Shown: positions 33,711 through 43,819 of the stretch, one piece after another
Numbering within the stretch: position 1 is the stretch's first letter
How the letters are laid out: each line of letters opens with the position of its first letter
DNA from: Antedon mediterranea
Taxonomy: Eukaryota > Echinodermata > Crinoidea > Comatulida > Antedonidae
Assembly (NCBI RefSeq): GCF_964355755.1
Contig: NC_092673.1
Location: 15,443,001 to 15,507,000, forward strand
DNA: 64,000 nucleotides
Reading direction: 5' to 3'
The notes under the pieces: generated by a model
The model's database searches: none
What the model was told of the DNA's origin: nothing
What the model saw: only the letters and a program-made list of their open reading frames with translations
Translations under genes and position numbers: made by a program

Positions 33711-34560
33711 CTAGTCTCTGCTAGTAACTTTTTTAAGAGTAAAGAACAATTGAAGTCCTTCCATAGGAGGCCCAACTGATAATGACCATCTTTCGTTCAC
33801 GAGACAGTGTAGCATCCATAGCCTTAGCCTTACCATCTTCAACAGACTCGCCCTCCCCATTGATGAGATCATCCACTGACCAGCTTTGTTTAAGGTGGTG
33901 TAGAATGTCCACGTTCGAGCAGCAAGATATTCTATTATTGTTGGACACTTTCTTGTGAAATACGTTGGAACCACCAGGTCCCATTACTGACCAACCAAGG
34001 GGCGTTCTGATCCCATATAGATCTTTGGGCCACCCACGCCTCTCCTCACAAATCCAGAAAGCCTCATGAGCATCGGCTCTAATCAACAAACCAATCAACT
34101 CTCTAGGCTTTGGTAGACTTTCATGACCATTAGGAAGGTTAGGAACAGAAAGTAATGTGACGTTAATAGAATCAGATTCATTAATGCCTTGAATCATAAG
34201 ATCGAAAACCGATCCCACTCTTGATTTATCACCATTTATTGTGGATGAGGTGTAGGACATTGATCTACCTGAAACACCTAGGTTCTTCTGTAGCTCCCCG
34301 CTACATAGGCTGGTGTCAGAACCGCTATCAAGCAAAGCAAGGGTACACATTTGGTTCCCATTTGCGGCGGTAACCTTGACAGGCAGCATTCTCAAGAATA
34401 CTTGGCTGCCACAAATAGCTGCATTATTATTGACTGAAGGGTCCAGGTTATGTAGAAGATTATGATGTTTGTTAGATTTACAGGATGAACATACGGTATC
34501 TCTTTTGCATTTTGCAATGGGTTGGCCAGGGAAAAGGCATCTAAAACACAACCTTTTGGT
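33711..34560 (-). pseudogene. BEL/Pao-type pol fragment (knuckle and protease)
   Basis: A 272-residue minus-strand frame starts in the Gag-pol zinc region (CFRCLFPGQPIAKC...CSSCKSNKHHNLLH). It runs into an aspartic protease with LALLDSGSDTSLC (D-S-G catalytic motif), then the characteristic BEL/Pao block LIRADAHEAFWICEERRGWP, followed by GIRTPLGWSVMGP. It ends near 33733, before any reverse transcriptase. RT and integrase are not seen next to it, so this is a fragment. Confidence 0.8.
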
Positions 34561-34594
34561 CTATTAAACAAGACCTACCTGTAATGTAAGTTGA

Positions 34595-34790
34595 AGTTTG
34601 GTTGTGGTTCTACACTGTCCTCTGGTCTTGAGATTAAGAATTACATGGGATGGTAAACCAGACTTTAACGATTATTACACAGTTACAGATATTAACAAAT
34701 AATAAATCACAGTTAATTGGAATATGGGTGGGAATTCTACACTGCCCTCCGGCTGTGAGACGGAATTCCATGGGACTTCAAAGTAACTGG
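34595..34790. repeat. Diverged direct repeat beside the BEL/Pao fragment
   Basis: Two copies about 128 bp apart: TTCTACACTGTCCTCTGGTC with a GAGATTAAGAATTACATGGG part, and TTCTACACTGCCCTCCGGCT with a GAGACGGAATTCCATGGGA part. They lie just upstream (minus sense) of the frame at 34551 and may be leader or LTR-proximal sequence. Confidence 0.45.
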
Positions 34791-35820
34791 AAAACAGAGT
34801 CATAATTATCGACAAATGAAAATATAAAATCAGATTAACTTAAAACAATAAAACACTTTATTTTCATCATAGCAAAACCTCCTGATGGGGAAGTACCTAA
34901 TTTCCCAACACTAGTTCCCAACACTAGTTCACCAAAAGACTTGGCTTTTTCTACCTTCTTATTAAGTTATTGTAGAACTTGGCAAAAGTATCCTCATTAC
35001 TTCACCCTACTAAACTAATTATTTGGTGCACAGAAAATGCTGCCGAAAACTGTAACATCTATACCTGCCTTGGTCATTAATGATTTAATCCACCTACTGA
35101 TAGTAGAAGCTGTTACTTCCTTATGTGTAACTTATAAATGTAATTACCTTTACGATTACACGACGTGCAAAACACAAAAGACTCTAACACAGGTACAAAA
35201 TATAGTGTTAGAAATTGCTTTATTGATGTTGCTCACTTAAGGCTCTGACTGCGAATGGTCTTCCTAACCATTTGCATTAAGTTTTAATCATTATCAGAAC
35301 AAAGAAAATACACTTAATTACTTAAACAGGAATTAAAGCTAATTGATTGAGGGCCGAAACATACCAATGACCAAAAGATTATATAATTGTTAATCCTATA
35401 AACAAATAGTGGACCATTGGCATTTCCAGATTACTTTATGGGGAGTAAATGCGGTGTCTATTCACATTTTAAGTCGAAAACAAATCAACAAAATACTTAA
35501 TAGCATTCCAAAATGCTGTAAATCAATTAAAAGTAAAAGAATCAAAAAACTAAAAGTAATGTATGCCACATAAATAACTTAGTTGTACCATGTCTTAATA
35601 TGTTAGTAAGAGTTAAATATCCTCCAATGCCTTATAAACGCATAACTTTGGATCTACAGAGTATCGCCGTAAAATAATTGGTGGAGGATTTTAGCCTGGT
35701 CTGCTCTGTTTAAGTCTGATCTACCTAACACAAATGTAAATTCTTTTTTTCTTTTTTTCATACAATGTAAATCTAAACATGCCAATGTCTGTGTCCTACC
35801 TGCTGCTGGAATAGCTATTA
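34791..35820. other. No gene recognised
   Basis: AT-rich. ACACTAGTTCCCA/ACTAGTTCACC is repeated at about 34910-34930. A 67-residue plus-strand frame (35037-35240) shows no domain. Confidence 0.4.
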
Positions 35821-35829
35821 GAACAGCAA

Positions 35830-36107
35830 CCTTTAAATTAACAACTTTAATCCTAATTCAGTATTTGGATAAAGTAATCCAATGTACATTTTCCTTAAAT
35901 CAATCATTCTCTGTTTATTTCTTATTCCTGTCCAGAAGTATAAATTAGATGCAATATCTTGGTGATGAATACCCAGGATAGCAACATCACGTCTGGGCTA
36001 TTGATGACTACAGAAGGATGGTGTGTACTGGCATGAAGCAAAAGCCTTGTGTCTGCTTCCTCGTGATCACTTTCTAATGTGTGAATTTCAATGGATCTAC
36101 TGTACAC
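35830..36107 (-). pseudogene. HEEADTR / DTDV-type repetitive protein remnant
   Basis: Frame 35922-36107 has LESDHEEADTRLLLHASTHH followed by VVINSPDVMLLSW, and after a frame change at about 35925-35840 reads RNKQRMIDLRKMYIGLL. This order (EADTR, a DTDV-like loop, then TGxxNKxRxID) is a recurrent protein type in invertebrate genomes; I know no established function. DTDV has lost residues (PDVM) and the frame is broken. Confidence 0.55.
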
Positions 36108-36419
36108 TCACCGTCCTTCCAAGAGAGCTCATGACATATTTACTTGTCATGTTTGTTTTTACCATGACTTTCTTAAACTGCCTTGGTGTCTTCTGTTTTG
36201 GACCGTAAATTTTGATTAATTTCTGACCCACTTCCTGCTTTTCTTGATCTTTCTAAATCTTTTATGCTAGCTTTAGTGTATGTCACAAACAAAATCTACT
36301 CTGGAAAAGCCATTCGTAACACCTGTGTTGATTATTATTATGACAAAACTTGTCCCTCATTTGTTTCTTGCTTCTATTATTGTGAACAAATGCAGTCACT
36401 TTATCACAAATGATACACT

Positions 36420-36626
36420 TTACAGGCAATATAGGTCCATGTGAACGACGGCTTTTCTGTTGTCTACATTTACAAACTCGTCTTTCGATGTTTTAAATCG
36501 CTTTTTAGCAGAAGAAATCCTTTTACTATCGATGTACCGACGATCACCATGGAAGCCTAACTCTGGGTGGTCTTGACGTACTTCGTCAAAGGATAAGTCC
36601 AACAAGTGTTGTATTGAACGAGCCAT
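36420..36626 (-). other. Unrecognised short ORF
   Basis: 68 residues beginning MARSIQHLLDLSFDEVRQDH with a basic stretch KRISSAKKRFK. Its composition is plausible for protein, and its position upstream (minus sense) of the HEEADTR fragment suggests a first exon of that gene. No family recognised. Confidence 0.3.
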
Positions 36627-37540
36627 ATCTGTTAAAACAATCTTATCTTATGAACAGGAAATGATTTGCCAATGTACTTCTGTAATAGGCTGAGACACCA
36701 CATTACTTTGGTGAAAAAGACATGTTGTTTCTTGGTCTTCTTCAACCACGTCCATCGACTCCATGATTGTTGTTTCCAATGTAATGTTGTTATTTTGGGA
36801 TTTCCCCGAACTATGACCTAGGCCCAGGGCGTGATTGGTGAATAACTTGCACGTGGTACAGTCGCGGATTGACTGAACGTTCGCGACGACCGTGTTACTC
36901 TTGTCAGTGTATATTAAAATAGAGTACCAATATTAATCGATAATTGCTCTGAATTTACAGCCTCGATTATGGAGAACTTTTTTTTTTATTTACTCTAAAA
37001 TATTGATCCTAAATATGTTAAGAAAATCTAGACCCCGTTGACTGGGCGAGATGAAACAATAGAATTTACTGCTTACGGCCTATTTGTTTTGTTATTTTAT
37101 AGATGAAAACATTAATTTTAAAAACATTAAAACTACAAAATAACCTACTAGTATTCAAAGTCTGATTAAATTACCAAATGAACATATTTGTTTTTAATTG
37201 GAAGTAAAGAAATGTTTCCATTGAATTAAATAGTTAAATTTAAGTACTAAAATAATGAGTTTAAAGAAACTGTTGCTTATATAAATTTTTTTTTCTCAAC
37301 ATGCAAAACCAGAGAGTAGAAGAAAATCTCCTCCTCCTTCACCTGCCCAAAAGCTAGCTCTGGTAAGGGTTATTCTTTTACTCTCTCAGATCAGCTACTT
37401 ATATAAATTGTTGTTTAAAAAATGTTTTCGTGGGTATGCTCTTGACTTAACTTTAAATGGGTAACTTCTAGTTTACGTTGTGGTGTTGTGTTAGCAAACA
37501 ACAAATTAACTATGAGGTTTGCTTTTGTATTTGTTAGTCT
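36627..37540. other. Intergenic with a degraded MITE copy
   Basis: At about 37085-37175, TTTTGTTATTTTATAGATGA followed by AACATTAAAACTACAAAATA and TATTCAAAGTCTGATT resembles the interior of the TTAA-type MITE at 43315-43658. At about 37307-37370 a frame reading RKSPPPSPAQKLAL could be an exon, but this is unproven. Confidence 0.4.
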
Positions 37541-38099
37541 TTAACTGAGCAGGAGATAAACTTGTTGGATCGTAAAAAAAAAAATCTGAGTGTGCGATTT
37601 TTCGGTTCAGAGATGTAAAGAAATTCTTCACTAGAAGGAAAACTGCAAATTGAACAAAGACTCCAGGACGTCAAGCTCTTGACCCAGAAAAGGTTTTGGA
37701 AATTAAGGGTGAGTTTATTTTTTTATTTTTTAAATAAATATCCTGAAGCATAAAATGTAGTGGCTTCCCTATATTTTTTCCCCCATATAAAATGGTCTTA
37801 ATCTTGAAAATGAAGCTAATTTTTAAAAGATTGACTTCTTAAGATTTAAAAATAAATCCTTTCTAAGATCGTATGGGCTTCTTAGTCTGTCAACTCTGAC
37901 AAAAACATCCTATTCCAGATTTTGTGGCAACCAAGAAACACTAAGCTTCATTATTAGAAGCTTATGTGCAATATATCATTTATATTTTTCAGACCATGGT
38001 CGAAAGAGATATGGAGATGCAGAGGTGGCAAGAGTGAACCGGTATATTACCGAAAAGATTGCCGTCTTGCGAAATTTACCAGCGAATTGTTCAGCTTAA
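37541..38099 (+). pseudogene. Terminal exons of a possible BEN-like gene
   Basis: The last exon (37993-38099) follows ATTTTTCAG and reads DHGRKRYGDAEVARVNRYIT then EKIAVLRNLPANCSA and a stop. It joins in frame to an exon ending at 37708 with TPGRQALDPEKVLEIK before GTGAG. DPxKVxxIK near the end of a domain recalls BEN domains, but the match is short. The upstream exon start near 37541 (SLTEQEINLLDRK) is out of phase with the ending, so a frameshift is likely. Confidence 0.4.
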
Positions 38100-38565
38100 T
38101 AATTACTTATCTGATAATCTATTATTTTTTTGAAATAAAAATAATAAATAATAAATAAATGTTTAAACAGACCCAATTAGACTGATGCAATAAGTTTATA
38201 GAAGTTATAAAATAGTCAGCCAAATATTTTAAGAAATAGCAGTTATAATTATATACATTTTAGTATGTTCAACGTAGCAAAAAAGTATTTAAAAATACAG
38301 TACCATAGTTAACTATACATACTAATGTATTACAGTATTCCAAGCCATTGTGATTATTTTTATGTTACTGAAATTTTAATATTTGCTTGGAAAGATGCTC
38401 AATTGGATTTAAATCCATGTTTGATACAAGCTTGTTTTTTTTGGAATGTTGCCCCTCTTATTTTAATAATATTTACTATTCTATGAAAGAGAAGAAGAGA
38501 AATAAATGTTACTTTGATTGATTGATTAAATTGTTCAAATTTTAGGGAAAGCCGAGTTAGTTTAG

Positions 38566-38850
38566 AATGTCCAATTGAATTTTGGCACTTGGAATTTATC
38601 CAGTTTTGATATATTCAATTGGATTGTATAAAATTGGATATTGACACTTCACAATTGGATTGAGTTTGGACCTCTTCCAATTGGATATATTGACAATTTC
38701 CAATTGGATTTTACAATTTTTTTGTACGAATTTCCAATTAAACCCAATTGGAATTTATCCAATTAGATCCAATTGGAAAGTTAAAAAAATAAAATTGTAA
38801 AATTTCAAATTGGATCCAATTGGAAAAAGTCAATTGGATCCAAATGGGCA
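38566..38850. repeat. Element rich in palindromic CCAATTGGAT words
   Basis: More than a dozen CAATTGGA/TCCAATTG words in under 300 bp, including CCAATTGGATATATTGACAA, CCAATTGGATTTTAC and GATCCAATTGGAAA. CCAATTGG is self-complementary, so the segment can pair with itself in many ways. Spacing is irregular, so it is not a simple tandem satellite. A smaller cluster occurs at 24.06-24.13 kb. Confidence 0.65.
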
Positions 38851-39154
38851 CTTTGGTAAGGGCAGGCTTGTACTGTAGTTGTTAATTAGCCAATTTCAAT
38901 GCCCATCTTTGAATTCTTGCACTAGTCATGGTTGAAACTAGCGTGTTCTCTTCCAGTAATCCTAACAATGGCTTATGATCTGTTTGAATGATTATATTGT
39001 AGGCCTACTTGCTGATAGCCTAAAATCATGCTATTTCAACTTACTTGTAGCCTAAGTAAGGAATAATACGTTCTCTGTATATTTGGTAAAACTTTCGTCA
39101 TATATGTGAAAAAATACTAACACTGCTCCATAAACAGTAAGCTTTTAAATGAAT
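38851..39154. other. No gene seen
   Basis: AT-rich spacer with one TAGGCCTAC word near 39000; nothing else recognised. Confidence 0.4.
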
Positions 39155-39208
39155 CACTCGATCGTATAAAAGGTACAACTATTAGTTGTACATTTATACG
39201 ATCGAGTG
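39155..39208. other. Long near-perfect hairpin
   Basis: CACTCGATCGTATAAAAGG on the left faces CATTTATACGATCGAGTG on the right, and GTACAACTA faces TTAGTTGTAC at the centre, giving arms of about 26 bp with one or two mismatches and almost no loop. It could be a tiny palindromic element or a structural site. No gene encloses it. Confidence 0.7.
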
Positions 39209-39360
39209 AGAAACACTCAAGGTGCTAAACATGACGTAACGGCCAGCCTTTTACTACAAATGAGTCATGTGATACCACTAGAGCAAATTGTGTCAAAATT
39301 GTCTCCATTAATGCATGTAAAAGTAAAGGAGCAATTTTCAACAATTGTGAATTATTATTA

Positions 39361-39819
39361 GAGAGGTTTCGCAATCTTATGAATACGATAACGAATACGT
39401 CATGCACACGTATTCGCTTTTGTAAGCCAGTAAAAATCTGTTTCGCATGGCAACGAAATATTGAGGGCGCCGTCCAAAATATGACTGCGGTAAATTTGAG
39501 CGAAGCGCATGTACGTGTTGCTTGGTGGTTGGCTGCCTAAAAACTGCTATTTATCAAAATTGGCCTGGCATTTTAGTAAATTGCTTTAGTAAATTACTTT
39601 CAATAAATGTATAATTTTATATAATCCTGAATCATTCCTGATTCAAATGCAAAATGTGCAAAATAGATCAAAACCTACACTCGTTTTGTAGTTACGAATA
39701 TGACTGATGATATTCGTTGAATACGCTTTACAAATATAAAATGGGGACCAGCTCAAAAGTTTCACAAATGTGTGACGTATCCGTTTTCGTTATCGTATTC
39801 TAAGTTTGCGAAACCTCCC
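39361..39819. mobile_element. 459-bp MITE with 8-bp target duplication
   Basis: Inverted ends of about 50 bp: GAGAGGTTTCGCAATCTTAT then GAATACGATAACGAATACGT on the left; on the right, read inward, GGGAGGTTTCGCAAACTTAG then AATACGATAACGAAAACGG. Direct TATTATTA at 39353-39360 and 39820-39827 is an 8-bp target duplication, though it lies in ATT-rich sequence. No coding capacity. Eight-base duplications occur in hAT, P, Merlin and foldback groups; the G-rich start fits Merlin but does not prove it. Confidence 0.8.
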
Positions 39820-39827
39820 TATTATTA

Positions 39828-40587
39828 TTATATAACAATAACATTATTATGTGCAAAGCATACAGAAGTACTTGCGGCAAAGAATAATTGCGTGCACGTG
39901 TGCTAGTGCATTATAAAGTTTGATTGATTTTGGAAAGAAACATCCCATAACTATGTATTATTAATAACAGTTATGTAATAAGTTTTAATTCATGTATTCT
40001 TTACTGACTAAGCAAAATAATAGTGTTTTGCATTTGTTACTATACTGAAAGGGATGACCAATATTAGGATAATAATAAAAGCAAATTATCGCAAATGAAG
40101 ATGTTAAAATAAAGACATCTCTGATAGCACCTTGGAAATGGACTGATACGTCTTCATTCATACATAATAAATAGTACGTATAATAAATATTATATTGAAA
40201 CAACAATCGCCAATATTTGTGAAAAAGCATTATAATCTGTGATCTATGATTCATCCATTATCACGCCTAATTGGCTATGTTATGATTTTAATTGCCACCT
40301 TCCACTTACGGCATGTTACCATGAGGGTCATTGTCAAGTTGAATGAGAAGAGTTGAAATATTTACTATTTCTTTCAATTAGGCCTATCACTATTTTATTC
40401 AATCAATGCATTTTGCAATTATAATGCAAAAGATAGGACATTACATGACTAGCACTTTTAAATTCCACTCATTTGGTTCCCTCGTCTTCATGATTCGAAA
40501 TGGTCCAACATTTGCCATGGGGTAAAGTTTGGTTACCATGAAAATAAACTTATTCATCATTAATTTAGTTTAAAACACTTGCAAATC
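39828..40587. other. No gene recognised
   Basis: AT-rich. An 89-residue minus-strand frame (39985-40254) shows no domain. Ends where the LINE 3' tail begins. Confidence 0.45.
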
Positions 40588-42182
40588 CAAGATTCAAGAT
40601 TCAAGAAATTTTATTTGTCCATAAAAATGGAAATTCACTTTGCTTGGTAGATTAAAACAACAATATTGCAACAATTTAAAACGTGCAGTATTATAACAGA
40701 TTAAAAATACAAGATAAAAAGTTAAAAATACTGTTAAAAATGTAAAACTATTTAAAAATTGCATTATCGTCTTACATTAGAATTAAAAATATGAATGCTA
40801 TTTACAACGAAGGATTTTCTAGTTCTACAAAGATTTGCTCTTGGAGGTCGTAGCCTAATACCTGATCTATTTAAGTTATAACAGTAATGTAACGGATGAG
40901 TGGGGTCTTTCATAATATTGTTTACTTTTTTTAAAATACTCTTTTCATAGATAAATGAACAAGGCGTTAGATCAGCTTTAATAATACGTTGTGCAATTTT
41001 ACGTGGTCTCTCAATATTTTTCTTATCATTTTCAGTAAAGTTACCATAAAAACATCCAATGCTAAAAGATAAAATACTTTGAATAATACTTTGATAAAAT
41101 AGAATTAAAATAGTGTTATCAACTCTAATTTGCTTGAGTTTTCTGAGAAAGTAGAGCCTTTGAGATGCCTTCTTGGAAATCATGAGAGAGTTTGACTCCC
41201 ATTTTAATTTGTTGTCAATTATAGTACCTAAGTATTTGTATTGGGTTACTCTTTCAACCTCGGTTTCTTTAATAGTTATTACATTATGTTCAACTGCGGT
41301 TTTACGAAAATCTATCTCTTTGGTTTTAGTAATATTAAGTATTAAGTTCATATCCTCACACCAATTAACAAATCTTCCAACTTCATTAACAAATTCATTT
41401 ACATTATGCTTACTATCGCAAAGAAAACCACTAATTACAGTATCGTCAGCGTATTTTACAATATTGCAATCTTTACTTAAAATATTAAAACTACTTGAAT
41501 AAAAAGAGAACAAAATTGGAGAAATAACACATCCTTGAGGAGCTCCAACATTGATAGATTCTTTGTTGGATAGGATACCATTGCACTTAACCATCTGCGG
41601 TCTATTAATCAAAAAACTATATATAACTTTGGCGAGCTGAGGTGAGACATTAAAACTTAATAATCTATCAATTAAAACATGTGGTAAAATAGTATTAAAA
41701 GCACTGGAGAAATCAAAAAATATAGACCGTACATAATTTCTTTTTGAATCAAGGTGATGATATATGTATCATGGAGATAAGAATTAACAGCATTGTCAAC
41801 CCCTCTGTTTTATGCAAATTGATTCTTATCTGCATTACCAATATTTTCCTTAAGTCTAGAAACAATCAACCTTTCTAAGCATTTCATTAAATTTGAAGTA
41901 ATTGCAATTGGTCTAAAATCTTTTGGGACACTAGGTTTATTTACTTTAGGCAATGGATTTATAATAGAAGTTTTCCATATGCATGGAACAGTACCATTTC
42001 TAAAAATAATATTAAAAATATAAGTAAAAATTGGACATAGTTGGATATTGCACACTTTTAAAATTCTGTTTGAAATCCCATCTGGTCCAGTTGCCTTATT
42101 GACTTTTACACGTGCAAATTCTCTTAAAACCTCGTCTTCATTAACAACAACATTATTATTATCATCATTACCAATATTGTTA

Positions 42183-42221
<39 letters not shown>

Positions 42222-43312
42222 TCATTATCTTTAAGATTGTTAAGTTTCTCACTGGTAGCCAACATGTCTGTTAGTGTTTCATATTGACCATCATCAAATC
42301 TGCAGAAAAATTTGTTTAAAGAGTCCACAAACTTCTTGTCACAGTCACCTACGTATTTTTTCGGTTTTTCTTTGTAGTCAGTGAGCATATGCATTGCCTT
42401 CCAGGCCGAACGCGTGTCTTTGTCCTTGAAATGTTTTTCCATTTTAGCTTTATATTTTGGTTTTGCTTTTAAGATACTAGCATCAATCTCCTTCTGAATT
42501 CACTTCGCTTCATCTTTCTTACCGGCTGCATATTCTTTTTTCTTTTTAACATTTCGTTTCATGTAAAAACCATGGCTTGCAATTTGGGTACATTTTTGTC
42601 TTCCTTTTAGGTATAATGGTATCAGCACAATAGTTTATGTATGAACAAACAGCATTTACTTCAACATCGATAGAATTTTCGGATTCTGAGAAAACACCCC
42701 AGTCCGTAGATTCAAAACAACCCTTTAGCATATCAATTGCCTCTGTGCTCCAGATCTGCCTTTCTTTGACTACAGGCTTCTGTCTTTTTAAGATTGGCTT
42801 GTAGAGTGGTCTTAGAATCACGTTGTCGTGGTCAGAATTTCCCAATGGGGCACATGTTTTAGCATTATAAGCCTTGGGGATGTTTGAATAACACAGATCC
42901 AGAATTGCATTTCGTGTTGGTTGCTACACAAATTGTTTGCTACACAAATTGTTTAAACGTAGGAAGAACAGTGTTCAGGTTACATTGGTTAAAATCTCCC
43001 AGAATGATTTTTACAGCGTCTGGGGAATGCGATTCAATATTATTGACCTGCTCAGCAATGTGTTCACATGCGATAGTATAATTTGCACCTGGGTGAATAT
43101 ATAAAAATAAAAATTTGTGGAAATTCGCGCGGTAAGTAGAAAGGTCTGATACCAACAGTACGTACTTCATAGTCGGGTGTACAGGCTTTCGACCAAACCT
43201 TCCAGTTGTTACAAAATTGTTGGTTAATATAAAGACAGACTCCACCACCTGTAGTTTTACCTGAATTTATGGTTACCAAGCGGGTCGCCATAGTGCAGCG
43301 CCACCATCCATA
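40588..43312 (-). mobile_element. CR1/Rex1-like LINE, 5'-truncated
   Basis: Minus-strand endonuclease part (about 43290-42550: GGGVCLYINQQFCNN, RPFYLPREF, IILGDFNQCN, SDHDNVILRP) then reverse transcriptase (about 42442-40764: VNKATGPDGISNRIL, FRPIAITSNLMKCLERL, FFDFSSAFNT near 41720, GAPQGCVISPILF, KYADDTV with YADD at 41442-41453, KYLGTIIDNKLKW). The 3' end carries short TTGAATC repeats (40588-40605) instead of poly(A), typical of CR1-like LINEs. An (ATT)n run at about 42175-42221 gives a polyasparagine stretch. Frame changes near 41800 and 42480 make it inactive. The endonuclease N-terminus is missing. Sister copy at 51019-54110. Confidence 0.8.
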
Positions 43313-43314
43313 AT

Positions 43315-43658
43315 TTAAAGATATATTGTCCTCCTAAAAATTTTTTTGTTGAATATGTTATTTTAATGTCACATAATAGTTATTCACTATCACAAAAAAT
43401 TGGGTCTGAAAAAAATTTATTTACCTGAGAAAAATGTAATTTAAAGCAAAAAATGGTCAAATTGTCTGGCATGGAAGACAATGAGTTTTTGGGTAATTTA
43501 ACTGTTTATTTTGTCTTTTTATAGGTGAAATAATTTTTTTCCCCCCTTTTTTTTCTTATGGAAGTGAAGAACTTCATTAAAACTGCAAATTGGCCTATTC
43601 AAAGTCCGATTTTAAAAATCTTTATTTTTCATTATTTTGGGGGACAATACATCTTTAA
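43315..43658. mobile_element. 344-bp MITE with TTAAAGATATATTGTCC ends
   Basis: Left end TTAAAGATATATTGTCC (43315-43331) faces right end GGACAATACATCTTTAA (43642-43658), one mismatch. The interior includes GTCTGGCATGGAAGACAATG and AACTGCAAATTGGCCTATTC. The TTAA at each end may be the target site, as in TTAA-inserting groups. Related copies lie at 44703, 46187 and 57429. It ends about 160 bp before the GPAT start codon, so it may fall in that gene's promoter or 5' UTR. Confidence 0.8.
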
Positions 43659-43819
43659 CTTTAAAGAAACTTTTAAAATAGTTTTTTTTAATGGATTTTA
43701 CATATACGGTAATATCAGAAGGGAGCAAGAAGTTTTTGAGGGCGCACTACTATTTTTCCATTTTGGTTGGCAATTTACTGCATTTGTTGATTCGCGAGCA
43801 TTCAATCAATGGCAAAAAA

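Noticed and set aside
43691-43819. N-terminal extension of GPAT from the Met at 43691
   Set aside because: It is in frame, but adds residues absent from the family and lies next to MITE sequence; the Met at 43820 gives the expected length.
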